Below are positions 16,581 to 25,589 of a stretch of 64,000 nucleotides of DNA, in pieces. The notes beneath the pieces are model-generated. The model searched no databases, was not told the DNA's origin, and worked only from the letters and a program-made list of their open reading frames with translations. How positions within the stretch are numbered: the stretch's first letter is position 1; each line of letters begins with the position of its first letter. The translations under genes were made by a program, and so were the position numbers. The stretch spans positions 1-64,000 of the forward strand of contig JAFSQV010000069.1 of the NCBI GenBank assembly GCA_017446455.1, read 5' to 3'. Source of the stretch: Paludibacteraceae bacterium. Its GTDB lineage: Bacteria > Bacteroidota > Bacteroidia > Bacteroidales > Paludibacteraceae.

Positions 16581-18101
16581 ATGATTACGTTTATTATTGC
16601 ATTGGTTTTATTGGTAGTAGGTTTCTTTACCTACGGTGTATTCGTAGAGAAGGTTTTCGGTATCGAGCCGGAGCGTAAGACGCCGGCCTTGACGAAGACG
16701 GACGGTGTGGATTATGTGCCGATGGCGCCTTGGCGTATCTTCTTGGTGCAATTCCTGAACATCGCCGGCTTGGGTCCTATCTTCGGCGCCATCATGGGTA
16801 TTTTCTACGGCCCTGCGGCCTTTCTGTGGATTGTGTTCGGTACGATCTTCGCCGGAGGTGTACACGATTATCTGAGCGGTATGCTCTCTATTCGCAAGGG
16901 CGGCGCATCGCTGCCGGATATCGTAGGCGACGAGTTGGGGAACGGCGTAAAGGTCTTCATGCGCATCCTCTCGTTGGTGCTGCTGATCTTGCTGACGACG
17001 ACTTTCTTAAGCGGTCCTGCTACCTTGCTCCAAGGCCTCTGCCCCCTTTCAACTTTCAACTTTCAACTATCAACTATACCTATCGCATGGGTGTTGATCA
17101 TCTTCTGTTATTACGCGCTCGCGACGGTGCTTCCTGTGGATAAACTCATCGGCCGTTTCTACCCTGTTTTCGGCGGCATACTGCTGTTTATGGGTGTTGG
17201 TATTATGATCGTAATGCTCGGTTGGCACAGCGGCGAAATGCCGGAAGTCTTCGACGGCTTGCAGAACCGACAGACGAATGGTCTGCCGCTCTTCCCGATG
17301 ATGTTCGTAAGCATTGCCTGCGGAGCTATCTCGGGTTTCCACGGCACGCAGAGTCCTATCATGGCGCGCTGCGTGACCAATGAGCGCCAAGGTCGCTGGA
17401 TCTTCTACGGCGCGATGGTGGCCGAAGGAATCTTAGCGCTTATCTGGGCAGCCGCAGCAGGCACCTTCTTCGCCGATCCCGAGACGGGTCTCTATGGTAT
17501 TGACGGTCTGCAGGCTTTTGCGGCACAGCACCCGGGCGAGAACATCGCGGCGCTGGTCATTGACAAAGTGAGTCGTTCCTGGCTCGGCACAGTAGGCGGT
17601 ATATTGGCTATTATCGGCGTCATCGCTGCGCCTATCACGAGCGGCGACACCGCTTTGCGTTCGGCCCGACTCATCGTCGCCGACTACTTGAAGTTGGACC
17701 AGAAACCTATTCTCAACCGCCTGATGCTGGCCCTGCCGCTGTTCCTCTGCGTGTTTGGCATGGTGTTCGTGGATTTCAATATCGTATGGCGCTATTTCGC
17801 GTGGACCAACCAGAGTCTGGCGGTCTTCACGCTTTGGGCAGGAACGATCTGGCTTTACAGGCAAAAAACAACCCCTGCCCTCTCTCAAGGACAGGAGCGT
17901 TTCCGATTCGGTTATCTTATTGCGTTGATACCGGCATTGTTTATGACAATGGTATGCAGCAGTTATATCTTAATAGCTCCGGAGGGCCTGAACATGTCTC
18001 CGGAAATACGTTGGATAGGTTATGCGATAGCCGGAGCGGTGACCTTCATCAGTCTCATCGGCTTCATTACATGGGCCAAGAGAGCCACAAAGAATATCTA
18101 A
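16581..18101 (+). CDS. cstA: Carbon starvation protein A family transporter
   Basis: A 506-residue multi-helix inner-membrane protein of the CstA family (peptide or pyruvate uptake during carbon limitation). Landmarks are FGIEPERKTPA, FLNIAGLGPIFGAIMGIFYGPAAFLWIV, GGVHDYLSGMLSIRKGG and ISGFHGTQSPIMARC. About residues 155-165 (LSTFNFQLSTI) are encoded by a 7-bp-period array (17047-17074), in a hydrophilic loop, without breaking the frame. The length is close to the short CstA class. It has its own promoter and is followed by a weak terminator-like hairpin, so it is probably monocistronic. Confidence 0.93.
   Translation: MITFIIALVLLVVGFFTYGVFVEKVFGIEPERKTPALTKTDGVDYVPMAPWRIFLVQFLNIAGLGPIFGAIMGIFYGPAAFLWIVFGTIFAGGVHDYLSGMLSIRKGGASLPDIVGDELGNGVKVFMRILSLVLLILLTTTFLSGPATLLQGLCPLSTFNFQLSTIPIAWVLIIFCYYALATVLPVDKLIGRFYPVFGGILLFMGVGIMIVMLGWHSGEMPEVFDGLQNRQTNGLPLFPMMFVSIACGAISGFHGTQSPIMARCVTNERQGRWIFYGAMVAEGILALIWAAAAGTFFADPETGLYGIDGLQAFAAQHPGENIAALVIDKVSRSWLGTVGGILAIIGVIAAPITSGDTALRSARLIVADYLKLDQKPILNRLMLALPLFLCVFGMVFVDFNIVWRYFAWTNQSLAVFTLWAGTIWLYRQKTTPALSQGQERFRFGYLIALIPALFMTMVCSSYILIAPEGLNMSPEIRWIGYAIAGAVTFISLIGFITWAKRATKNI
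17047..17074 (+). repeat. 7-bp-period array inside cstA, TTTCAAC units
   Basis: TTTCAAC three times and TATCAAC once, in tandem and translated in frame within cstA. Confidence 0.92.
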
Positions 18102-18145
18102 CATTCGGGATTGTTTCGGCAACGGCTCGTTTACGGAGCGAAAAC

Positions 18146-18166
18146 ATCGTGCGAACGATATTTTTT
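18146..18166 (+). terminator. Terminator-like hairpin after cstA
   Basis: ATCGT-GCGA-ACGAT (18146-18159) followed by A and a run of T (18161-18166). The stem is short, so termination may be partial. Confidence 0.5.
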
Positions 18167-18184
18167 GTTAAAAGTCTTGCAAAT

Positions 18185-19522
18185 ATGAAACATTTTATTC
18201 AGGCATTAGTCATTTGTATATTGGCGGGCACTTGCAGTGCTCACGCAATAAACATAACCATTACTACCAGTATAGGAAACAGCACCCCCTATGCCCAGGA
18301 AAATCTTTTGCTGTTCACACATAACGAAGCGCATCCGATAGACAGCGGATGGATTGCGTCTCCACAAGAAACTACACACAAAGTACTCATTTTTCATACG
18401 CAATCCGGAGATTACATCAATATCTCCAAGTTGGAAAGAGGCTATCATCTATTCTTCGCACAAATCGGCGATTCTTGTATATGCCGGCGATTTTACAAGC
18501 GCAACACCTCTATTACCAAAGAATTGGACATCATTACCGAAGACGCGGTATTGGTATCTCCGCATCAAATCCGTTTTACCATTCAAGAGTCAAGCAAGGA
18601 AGAAGCGCCTCACGTGGACAGTTTATGGATAGTAGGGCGGAAGAACTCTTGTGCAAATCCCGACACAGTGTATATGCGAACAAGCGCTCAATCGGGAGAC
18701 ATCATTGATATCAAGCCGCTATTAGGCAACTCTGAAAATGAGTTCCAATGCATCGCATGGATTAACGGAAGTGATTATTGGAGCAATAGTTTCTACTATT
18801 GTGGCGAATGCGAATCCTATACGAATATGGACGTCTCCTTCACCAACATTAACCCACATAACCTTATCGTTAACATCTTCAACGGAGAAGCGCCTGCTCC
18901 CACCGTGGATAGTCTGTGGATTACATCTATCTATTCATTGCATCGTACTCTCCTAACACGTACTGCGTTAACGGATGGCGACACCATTGATCTGGCTCCC
19001 ATGGTCGGTTTGACGGAAAATTCGTATTTGGCATGGTTGCGTTGGGGGGACTGCGTTCAAGTGTATGAATTCCGCTTCAACGGATTGGATTTTGATTATT
19101 GCCTGGAAGCAGGAGTATGGTGGGTGCACATAGAGAGAGACTATAATGTCCCCGTTCTGCGATATTACTTGCGTGATTATGACAATCAGGATATAATAAA
19201 CATCCATGTGGATAGTGTATGGATAACAACCTACGACTATCAGGCGCCTCCTGAGTATGTATGTTCCGTTCAGGGACAGCCGACTGAAGCAATAGATATA
19301 TCCGTCCTAAAGAATGGTTACTATGAGTTGTATGTACAAACAGGAGAATGCGTTGTTTCCATGCCTTTCCATACATACCAAAACACGAATGGTATAAACG
19401 ACATCCAAGAAGATAAGCAACCTTCAGCCACTAAAATTCTTCACGAAGGACAAATCTTAATCGGCCGGAAGGGAAGGATATATACACTTACGGGACAAGA
19501 AATCCACAACACAAGACAATAG
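18185..19522 (+). CDS. Secreted protein with four tandem DSxWI repeats
   Basis: I do not recognise this 445-residue protein. The ATG at 18185 gives a clean signal peptide (MKHFIQALVICILAGTCSAHA); earlier starts would run through the end of cstA in another frame. The mature part is four degenerate repeats of about 85-105 residues. Each starts DSxWI (IDSGWIAS, HVDSLWIVG, TVDSLWITS, HVDSVWITT), has a middle G(D/E)xIDI segment, and ends with an aromatic/Cys strand such as YHLFFAQIGDSC, CIAWINGSDY, LAWLRWGDC or YELYVQTGEC. The repeated C-terminal Cys suggests extracellular beta-sandwich domains. It ends in the short tail RKGRIYTLTGQEIHNTRQ. Surface display by type IX secretion is an inference. Confidence 0.72.
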   Translation: MKHFIQALVICILAGTCSAHAINITITTSIGNSTPYAQENLLLFTHNEAHPIDSGWIASPQETTHKVLIFHTQSGDYINISKLERGYHLFFAQIGDSCICRRFYKRNTSITKELDIITEDAVLVSPHQIRFTIQESSKEEAPHVDSLWIVGRKNSCANPDTVYMRTSAQSGDIIDIKPLLGNSENEFQCIAWINGSDYWSNSFYYCGECESYTNMDVSFTNINPHNLIVNIFNGEAPAPTVDSLWITSIYSLHRTLLTRTALTDGDTIDLAPMVGLTENSYLAWLRWGDCVQVYEFRFNGLDFDYCLEAGVWWVHIERDYNVPVLRYYLRDYDNQDIINIHVDSVWITTYDYQAPPEYVCSVQGQPTEAIDISVLKNGYYELYVQTGECVVSMPFHTYQNTNGINDIQEDKQPSATKILHEGQILIGRKGRIYTLTGQEIHNTRQ

Positions 19523-19536
19523 CATGCATGCTATTG
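19517..19536. repeat. Perfect 20-bp palindrome between convergent genes
   Basis: CAATAGCATGCATGCTATTG, a gapless palindrome holding the TAG stop of the upstream gene. It lies between convergent genes and may act as a bidirectional mRNA 3' hairpin, though it has no T-runs. Confidence 0.7.
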
Positions 19537-19543
19537 CGCCACA

Positions 19544-22204
19544 TTATAGTAGCACTTTCTTGTCGCCAACGAGATACAAGCCGGCGGGCAATGCATCAAT
19601 ATAATTGATTTCGCCGGTGAGTGTTATTGTGCGGATGAGCAGTCCTGCCGTTGTGTACACATTTAGTTTCTGACCTTGTCTCTCTTGCGGGGCGATGATA
19701 ATAATCGATCCGTGGTCTGCAAAAACACGTAGACCGGAAGTGCTTGCATTCTCTATTGCGGTACTGTTCTCACAGATGGCAGTGACGAGTGATGTTGGTG
19801 CAATAGCCCCTTTGTTAGCACCCGCATAGAGGTATTGGTCTTTGTATTTGAGATCAGCCGTTTGGTTCCCGCTTCCGTCATTCCATATAACCATCCAGTC
19901 GCTGTCTATGGCGGCCGCTTCATCCGGCACGACGAATTTATAGTTGCTGTTACCGAGCGCCGTGGCTTTCTTGCCCGGCCAGCCTCCACACACTTGCGTG
20001 GTTTTGCCGCTCTTCGTGTACCATATATAGCAGTTGATGGCATTGCCGAAATCCTCGGACTTGGTGAAGAACACCGCGCGCTCTTCCGCATTGGTCAAAC
20101 ACGGCGCTACCGGGGCGGTCGGGTCACCTCCACCGGGGTTCTCGGGCTCTTCCGTGAGTTCCATTTCGGTACCGTCCCATGTAGGATCGGGGATGTTCTT
20201 CGGCGAAGAGGTGTATATATACTTCCCGTCCTCGCCTATCTTTCCCGGTGCAGGGGTCAGTGTCGTCGAGAGCACATACACGCGCAGGTTGCCTTTGCCG
20301 GGGCAGGAGACGGCTAACTTGCCGTCCGTGACAGTCTTCGTGTCGCCAGTCACGCAATCGACATACGTGCCGTTGAGGATACCGGAGAAGGTGGCGTTTC
20401 CGCTGATGCAGACGAGGGCATAACTGTCTGTCGTAGCGTCCGTATAACGGCGCTTGAAGGCGAACGAACCCGAGCAGCCCTCTACGGAATACTGCCCTTT
20501 GCGCAGCGCCGGCACCGCCATGCGGATCTTGCTCAGCCGCCGGATATGTTGGGCTAACGGATGTGAGAGGGATGTCGCGAGGTTGCCCGTCGCATTGGTA
20601 TATTCCGCGAAGTCGGTCGTCTGGATAGAGCCCTTGATATAACCGCCGAAATACGCACGTCCGGAGTTCTGCAGCGCGATATTCGTACCTTCGTCGATAC
20701 GCTTGCCTTTCTGAAACTCCACCTCCGAGCCGTAGAAGATACAGGGGATACCACGATGGGTGAACATCAGGCTCAGGTTCTCCGCCCAGGTGTCCTGCGG
20801 CTTGGAGAAGCGGTTGAACTGCACTTCGTCCGGCGCGTAGTCGTGCGAGTCCACATACACCACGTTCCATGTCGCGTCGTTGTAGTACTTGTCGTTCGAC
20901 GGATTGGCGATGTTCCATGCCTGCGCGGCGCTCGCGAAGTTCCAATGTACGGGGAAGTCGATGACGTTCAGTCCGGAAGCTTTGGAGTAGTCGGGCGTAT
21001 GGTAGGTATTGCCCTCCAAGAGCGCATTCTTCGAGGTTGGCTGGGAAGACAAACCGCCGTAGTCATCCTCTGCCTGCTGCCATACGGACTGCCAGTTCAC
21101 ATGCGAGGTGCAGGCCGAGCCCTCCATCTCCACGAGCTTGTCCCATGACGCGGCGGTGTTATCCCACTCGTAACTGCGGCTCTCCGCCCAGGTATAATAG
21201 AACGGCGAGAGGTTGGCATGCTCGCGGTAGAGGATGGAACTGTAACGCGCGCATACCTCCGCGAACATATAGAACGGAGTACCGCCGCGCTTGTCTTTCG
21301 CCGCTTCGCCGGCCGCGATGAACGCAGGGATGAAAGCGTTGTTAAAGGCCAGACGGGGTATATGTCCGCCGGTGTCGATACGGAAACCGTCCACGCCCAT
21401 CTTAATAAACGAAGTGTAGCACTGGATGAGGTACTCATAGACGGCGGGATTCTCCGTATTGAGGTCCACGCAGTCGCCGGCGATCTGGAAGAACCAGCGG
21501 TTGGGTTCGTCCCAGTTGCCATGCGCGAAATGATGCCAGTAGTTATGGGAGTCGTAGTTCTTTTTCCGGCCGTTCTCATCGTCCGAATTCTTCATCTTCG
21601 ACAGTCGCGCCGCGTACTGTTTGCCGGCTTCCAGCTGCGCATAGTTATCGGGCAGCACACCGCCGTCTTTCTGTGTGAAAGGCACCATGCAGTCCAGCGA
21701 CGATTGGTCGGCAGACCAGTCCCGCTCAAAGAGTTTGCAGAGGTTGGCCTCGCCGAAATTACCCGTATGGTTCAGTACTATATCCAGAATGATCTTCATT
21801 CCCCGCGCGTGGGCTTCGTCGATGACCGTCTGAAAACTGACGCCCTCCGACTCATGGCGATGGTCCACTTTCGAAAAGTCGTGCGCATGGTAGCCGTGGT
21901 AGTCATAGCCGGACGCGTTCTCCACGATCGGCGTGATCCATATGGCGGTAAAACCGAGCGCTTTGATGTAATCCATCTTCTCAATCAGTCCCTTGAAATC
22001 ACCGCGCCACGCGGGGTCACCGGCGTTCTTGGACTGATTGTCCCAACACTGTGTGTTGTTCGACGGATCGCCGTCATAGAACCGCGTAGGGAGCAGGAAA
22101 TAGATCTGTTCGTCACGAAAATCCGTACGCGAGGGGAAATAGGTCGTCGCAGCAGCAGGGACTGACAGCAAGAGAGCAAGGGCAAAGGGAAAGAGTTTTT
22201 TCAT
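19544..22204 (-). CDS. Secreted GH13 alpha-amylase with CBM26-like module
   Basis: An 886-residue secreted enzyme acting on alpha-1,4-glucans. A signal peptide (about 1-20) precedes a GH13 barrel with all conserved regions: DIVLNHTG (141-148), GFRIDTGGH with nucleophile D277, acid/base E316 in MFAEVCAR, and VDSHD with D455. A beta C-domain follows. Then a CBM26-like starch module at about 735-820 has [17 protein letters not shown] and [14 protein letters not shown]. The end ([14 protein letters not shown]...[15 protein letters not shown]) looks like a complete type A sorting domain, so outer-membrane passage by type IX secretion is likely. The promoter is divergent from engB and shares a palindrome with it. 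No SusC/D pair lies beside it. Confidence 0.92.
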   Translation of the reverse strand: MKKLFPFALALLLSVPAAATTYFPSRTDFRDEQIYFLLPTRFYDGDPSNNTQCWDNQSKNAGDPAWRGDFKGLIEKMDYIKALGFTAIWITPIVENASGYDYHGYHAHDFSKVDHRHESEGVSFQTVIDEAHARGMKIILDIVLNHTGNFGEANLCKLFERDWSADQSSLDCMVPFTQKDGGVLPDNYAQLEAGKQYAARLSKMKNSDDENGRKKNYDSHNYWHHFAHGNWDEPNRWFFQIAGDCVDLNTENPAVYEYLIQCYTSFIKMGVDGFRIDTGGHIPRLAFNNAFIPAFIAAGEAAKDKRGGTPFYMFAEVCARYSSILYREHANLSPFYYTWAESRSYEWDNTAASWDKLVEMEGSACTSHVNWQSVWQQAEDDYGGLSSQPTSKNALLEGNTYHTPDYSKASGLNVIDFPVHWNFASAAQAWNIANPSNDKYYNDATWNVVYVDSHDYAPDEVQFNRFSKPQDTWAENLSLMFTHRGIPCIFYGSEVEFQKGKRIDEGTNIALQNSGRAYFGGYIKGSIQTTDFAEYTNATGNLATSLSHPLAQHIRRLSKIRMAVPALRKGQYSVEGCSGSFAFKRRYTDATTDSYALVCISGNATFSGILNGTYVDCVTGDTKTVTDGKLAVSCPGKGNLRVYVLSTTLTPAPGKIGEDGKYIYTSSPKNIPDPTWDGTEMELTEEPENPGGGDPTAPVAPCLTNAEERAVFFTKSEDFGNAINCYIWYTKSGKTTQVCGGWPGKKATALGNSNYKFVVPDEAAAIDSDWMVIWNDGSGNQTADLKYKDQYLYAGANKGAIAPTSLVTAICENSTAIENASTSGLRVFADHGSIIIIAPQERQGQKLNVYTTAGLLIRTITLTGEINYIDALPAGLYLVGDKKVLL

Positions 22205-22226
22205 GGTATCTATTGTAAATTTTTCG

Positions 22227-22258
22227 CAAAGTTACACTTTTTTTTGCATATATGCAAA
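22227..22258 (-). promoter_or_regulatory. Promoter of the amylase gene
   Basis: Minus strand TTTG (22255-22258), 20-nt spacer, TAACTTTG (22227-22234). Its -33 element forms half of the palindrome TTTGCATATATGCAAA (22243-22258). Confidence 0.75.
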
Positions 22259-22274
22259 TATTTTAGTAATTTTG
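22243..22274 (+). promoter_or_regulatory. Promoter of engB, back to back with the amylase promoter
   Basis: TTTG (22243-22246), 20-nt spacer, TAATTTTG (22267-22274). The two opposing -33 elements are the ends of one 16-bp palindrome. Confidence 0.78.
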
Positions 22275-22292
22275 CGCCGCGAATTGTGTGAA

Positions 22293-22934
22293 ATGATACG
22301 AACTGCAACATATATCATCTCCAGTCCGGACGTGAAGGACTGCCCGCGGACGGGCAAACCCGAATACGCCTTTATCGGGCGCAGTAATGTAGGCAAATCG
22401 AGCCTCATCAACATGCTGTGCCATAATCCGAAGTTGGCGAAGACGAGCCAGAAACCCGGAAAGACCTTGCTGATAAACCACTTTTTAGTTGAAAGTGGAG
22501 AGTTGAAAGTTGAAAGAAGTGGAAATGTAGAAAGCAGGCAGTGGTACTTGGTGGATCTGCCGGGCTACGGCTTTGCGCAGACGGGACTGAAACAACGCGA
22601 GGCGCTACGCAAGATGATCGAGCGGTACTGTCTGCTGCGCGAGGAGATGGTGTGCCTGTTCGTATTGGTGGACTGCCGGCATGAACCGCAGAAGATAGAC
22701 CTTGAGTTCATGGCTTGGCTCGGCGAGAACGGCGTACCATTCGCCATCGTCTTCACCAAAGGCGACAAGTTAGGAAAAGTCGCATTAAAGGACAAAGTGA
22801 CAAAGTACCAAGAACGATTGTTGGAAGATTGGGAAGAACTGCCGCCCGTCTTCGTCACCTCGTCCGAGACCGGTTTCGGCGGCGAGGAACTCACCAATTA
22901 TATCGAAGAGTTGAACGGAAGCATAAAATCTTAA
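22293..22934 (+). CDS. engB: Ribosome biogenesis GTPase YihA/YsxC/EngB
   Basis: An essential-type GTPase for large-subunit assembly, 213 residues from the ATG at 22293 ([18 protein letters not shown]), placed just after the promoter. The G motifs are clear: GRSNVGKS (G1), DLPGYGFAQ (G3), TKGDK (G4) and TSSETGFG (G5). Between the [11 protein letters not shown] switch region and the G3 strand there is an extra hydrophilic stretch ([18 protein letters not shown], about 65-80) encoded by a 7-bp array. A normal EngB has a short loop here, so this is a clean in-frame expansion. A weaker array-like stretch (AAGGACAAAGTGACAAAG) occurs near 22787. Confidence 0.93.
   Translation: MIRTATYIISSPDVKDCPRTGKPEYAFIGRSNVGKSSLINMLCHNPKLAKTSQKPGKTLLINHFLVESGELKVERSGNVESRQWYLVDLPGYGFAQTGLKQREALRKMIERYCLLREEMVCLFVLVDCRHEPQKIDLEFMAWLGENGVPFAIVFTKGDKLGKVALKDKVTKYQERLLEDWEELPPVFVTSSETGFGGEELTNYIEELNGSIKS
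22487..22514 (+). repeat. 7-bp-period array inside engB, AGTTGAA units
   Basis: AGTTGAA, AGTGGAG, AGTTGAA, AGTTGAA in tandem, then degenerate units to about 22535. Translated in frame in EngB. Confidence 0.9.
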
Positions 22935-22947
22935 TAATCGTGTACTT

Positions 22948-23002
22948 TTTTGCATAGCTTTTGCATAGCATAAGACCAGCACAAGACCAGCATAAAACCC
23001 CG
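22948..23002 (+). repeat. 11-bp-period array before the TonB receptor gene
   Basis: Five 11-mers: TTTTGCATAGC twice, then ATAAGACCAGC, ACAAGACCAGC and ATAAAACCCCG. The unit changes midway but the period is kept. It fills the gap between engB and the receptor gene. Confidence 0.85.
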
Positions 23003-23013
23003 ATCAGCATACA

Positions 23014-25548
23014 ATGCGCAAAATCTTAAAAATAGTAAACTTTTTGGTGCTTTGTTTCTGCAGCCTTTTTTCTTACGCGCGCACGGCGCGTATATACGGA
23101 TATGTGGTGGATCAGGACAATGTGGGTATCGAGTTGGCGAATGTAGCGGCGTGGACGAATGTACAAGGGGACAATGGACAAAGTACAAAGGAATTATTAG
23201 GTGGTACTTCAACCAACAAAAACGGCTATTACGAACTGCTGCTCGACGAAGCGGACACGGTGGTGCTCGCCTACTCGATGATCGGTTATACGACCGTGCA
23301 GCAACGTATCTTCGATGTGCGCGACGTGATTAATATCAACGTGCAACTACTGACGGATGAACAGGTGCTGACGGAGATCGAGGTGCGCGGTATCAAGCAT
23401 ACGCAAGGCACGATGGATTATATCGATGCGACGACGACGCGCGTCATGCCGGATGCTACCGGCGGATCTATCGAGTCGCTGCTCATCACCTTCGCCGGCG
23501 TCAGTCAGACCAACGAACTCAGTAGCCAATACAACGTCCGCGGCGGTTCGTTCGACGAGAACTCCGTCTATGTCAACGGCATCGAGGTGCACCGGCCTAT
23601 GCTCATTCGCTCCGGTCAACAGGAAGGACTGAGTTTTGTCAATCCCGAGATGGTGGAGAACGTCCATTTCTCGGCGGGCGGATACAGTGCCCAATACGGC
23701 GATAAGATGGCGTCGGTCTTGGATATCACCTACAAGCGTCCGACGGCTTTCGAGGCCAGTCTCAGCGCAAGTCTCTTGGGCGCACAGCTCTATGTGGGGC
23801 ACGGCGACAGTACTTACTCGATGATGCACGGCCTGCGCTACAAGACCAGCAAATACATGCTCGGCGGACTGGCTACGACGGGAAATTACGACCCGACCTT
23901 CATCGACTATCAGACCTATATCACATGGAAGGTGAAAGGTGAAAGGGGAAAGGTGAAAGGTGAAAGAAGCCGTCTAGATGAAAGTACAAAGAGTAATTGG
24001 GAGATGGCCTTCCTCGGGAATGTCAGCCAGAACGACTACCGCTTCACGCCGGACAGCCTGAGCGAGTCTTTCGGCGGACAGAACGCCAAGACGCTTAATA
24101 TCTATTACGAGGGCCAGGAGAAAGACCGCTTCCTCACGGCTTTTGCGGCGCTGAGCGCCAAGGGCCAGGTGAGCGACGAAGTGGAGATTGGTTTTGACCT
24201 ATCGGGCTACTACTCCAACGAGCGTGAGAATTTTGACATCACCGGCGAGTACGTGCTGTCCAATGGTCCGTCCGACGGGTCTGCGTCGTCCTATTCGCGC
24301 GACGATGCGCTCGATCCTTCCGGTCAGACGGACATGCTCGGCACAGGTATCTACCACCTGCATGCGCGGAATGTCCTCGAGTCGGGAGTCATCACGCTCG
24401 CGCATCACGGCGCATGGAAGCGCGGACAGAACACCCTCAGTTGGGGCGTGAGCGGACAGGCGGAACTGATACGCGACTATATCAGCGAATGGGAATGGCG
24501 CGACAGCGCGGGCTACTCCATGCCGGACGACGGCCACTCGATGGAGCTGTTCTATACCCTCCGCGGCCACTCGGACATGACGACCGCGCGCGTGCAAGCC
24601 TACCTCCAGAACGAGCATAAATGGAACACGAACTCAGGCCAGTGGATACTGACCGTCGGCGGCCGACTCCAGTGGTGGAGTTGGAACAATGAAGTGCTGC
24701 CCTCGCCCCGCGCGTCCGTGGAATGGATACCGGGCTGGAAGCGCGATTTCTGTTTCCGCCTCGCGACGGGTCTGTACTACCAGGCGCCGTTCTATAAAGA
24801 GCTGCGCGACACCATCACCGACGAGCTCGGGGTGACGCGTATTCACCTCAACAAAGACCTCAGGGCGCAGCGCTCCGTGCATGTCGTGCTCGGCGGCGAC
24901 TATTATTTCCGCGCATGGGGACGACCGTTCAAATTCACAATGGAGGGCTATTATAAGTACATCGACCGGATGGAGAGTTATACGGTGGACAACGTGCGTG
25001 TGCGCTACTCGGGCAAGAACGACTCGCAAGGCTACGCGACGGGTCTGGACCTCAAGTTGTACGGCGAGTTGGTGCCCGGCGCGGATTCCTGGATATCGTT
25101 CTCTACGATGGTGGCGCGCCAGCATTTCATCACCGGCGGACCGTGGATACCGAGTCCTACGGAGCAGCGGTGGAACTTCTCCATGCTCTTCCAGGACTAT
25201 ATCCCGCAACTGCCGCAACTTAAGTTCCACCTCAAGATGCAGTTTGCCGAAGGCCAGCCTTTCTACGCGCCGCGTAACAACCTCAGTTGGGGTCGTATGC
25301 CGATGTACAAGCGTATCGACCTGGGCGCGACCTACGTCTTCAACGCCCAGACGGCGAAGTTCATGCGGGCGCCGAGCGCGAAGCATGTCAAGCAGTGGGC
25401 GATCCAGTTCGAGGTGTTCAACCTCGTAGGATGGCGAAACGTCAACTCTTATTTCTGGGTGGCGGACGCGTTCGGCAAGCAATGGGCGAGCCCGAACTAC
25501 CTGACCGGCAGACGGTTTAACCTCAAAGTAACGGTGGACCTTAGGTGA
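23014..25548 (+). CDS. TonB-dependent receptor with carboxypeptidase-like N-domain
   Basis: An 844-residue outer-membrane receptor. A signal peptide (MRKILKIVNFLVLCFCSLFSYA) leads into a carboxypeptidase-D-regulatory-like domain (RIYGYVVDQDNVGIELANVAAW... GYYELLLDEADTVVLAYSMIGY, about 25-110). The plug follows (about 120-245: GGSIESLLITFAGVSQTNELSSQYNVRGGSFDENS), then a beta-barrel ending FNLKVTVDLR. The substrate is unknown and no SusD-like partner is adjacent. Two 7-bp arrays are translated in it: at about residues 50-61 in the N-domain and 306-317 (KVKGERGKVKGERS) in a barrel loop. The stop codon is the first triplet of another 7-bp array. Confidence 0.9.
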   Translation: MRKILKIVNFLVLCFCSLFSYARTARIYGYVVDQDNVGIELANVAAWTNVQGDNGQSTKELLGGTSTNKNGYYELLLDEADTVVLAYSMIGYTTVQQRIFDVRDVININVQLLTDEQVLTEIEVRGIKHTQGTMDYIDATTTRVMPDATGGSIESLLITFAGVSQTNELSSQYNVRGGSFDENSVYVNGIEVHRPMLIRSGQQEGLSFVNPEMVENVHFSAGGYSAQYGDKMASVLDITYKRPTAFEASLSASLLGAQLYVGHGDSTYSMMHGLRYKTSKYMLGGLATTGNYDPTFIDYQTYITWKVKGERGKVKGERSRLDESTKSNWEMAFLGNVSQNDYRFTPDSLSESFGGQNAKTLNIYYEGQEKDRFLTAFAALSAKGQVSDEVEIGFDLSGYYSNERENFDITGEYVLSNGPSDGSASSYSRDDALDPSGQTDMLGTGIYHLHARNVLESGVITLAHHGAWKRGQNTLSWGVSGQAELIRDYISEWEWRDSAGYSMPDDGHSMELFYTLRGHSDMTTARVQAYLQNEHKWNTNSGQWILTVGGRLQWWSWNNEVLPSPRASVEWIPGWKRDFCFRLATGLYYQAPFYKELRDTITDELGVTRIHLNKDLRAQRSVHVVLGGDYYFRAWGRPFKFTMEGYYKYIDRMESYTVDNVRVRYSGKNDSQGYATGLDLKLYGELVPGADSWISFSTMVARQHFITGGPWIPSPTEQRWNFSMLFQDYIPQLPQLKFHLKMQFAEGQPFYAPRNNLSWGRMPMYKRIDLGATYVFNAQTAKFMRAPSAKHVKQWAIQFEVFNLVGWRNVNSYFWVADAFGKQWASPNYLTGRRFNLKVTVDLR
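23161..23195 (+). repeat. 7-bp-period array in TonB receptor N-domain
   Basis: GTACAAG, GGGACAA, TGGACAA, AGTACAA and a degenerate fifth unit, translated as VQGDNGQSTKE between two domain strands. Confidence 0.75.
23929..23963 (+). repeat. 7-bp-period array in TonB receptor barrel, AAGGTGA units
   Basis: AAGGTGA, AAGGTGA, AAGGGGA, AAGGTGA, AAGGTGA in tandem, translated as a Lys/Gly/Glu/Arg loop. Degenerate units continue to about 23996. Confidence 0.95.
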
Positions 25549-25580
25549 TTGATGATTGATGATTGATAATTGATGATTTA
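25546..25580 (+). repeat. 7-bp-period array before mutS, TGATTGA units
   Basis: TGATTGA three times, TAATTGA, TGATTTA. It contains the receptor stop codon and an optional upstream ATG (25563) for mutS. Confidence 0.95.
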
Positions 25581-25589
25581 AAAGATATA

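Noticed and set aside
17786..18184. Upstream extension of the four-repeat protein into cstA
   Set aside because: The extension is a shifted reading of cstA; ATG 18185 gives a clean signal peptide.
23929..23963. CRISPR-like repetition
   Set aside because: Units are 7 bp with no spacers and lie in a coding gene; no cas genes in the window.
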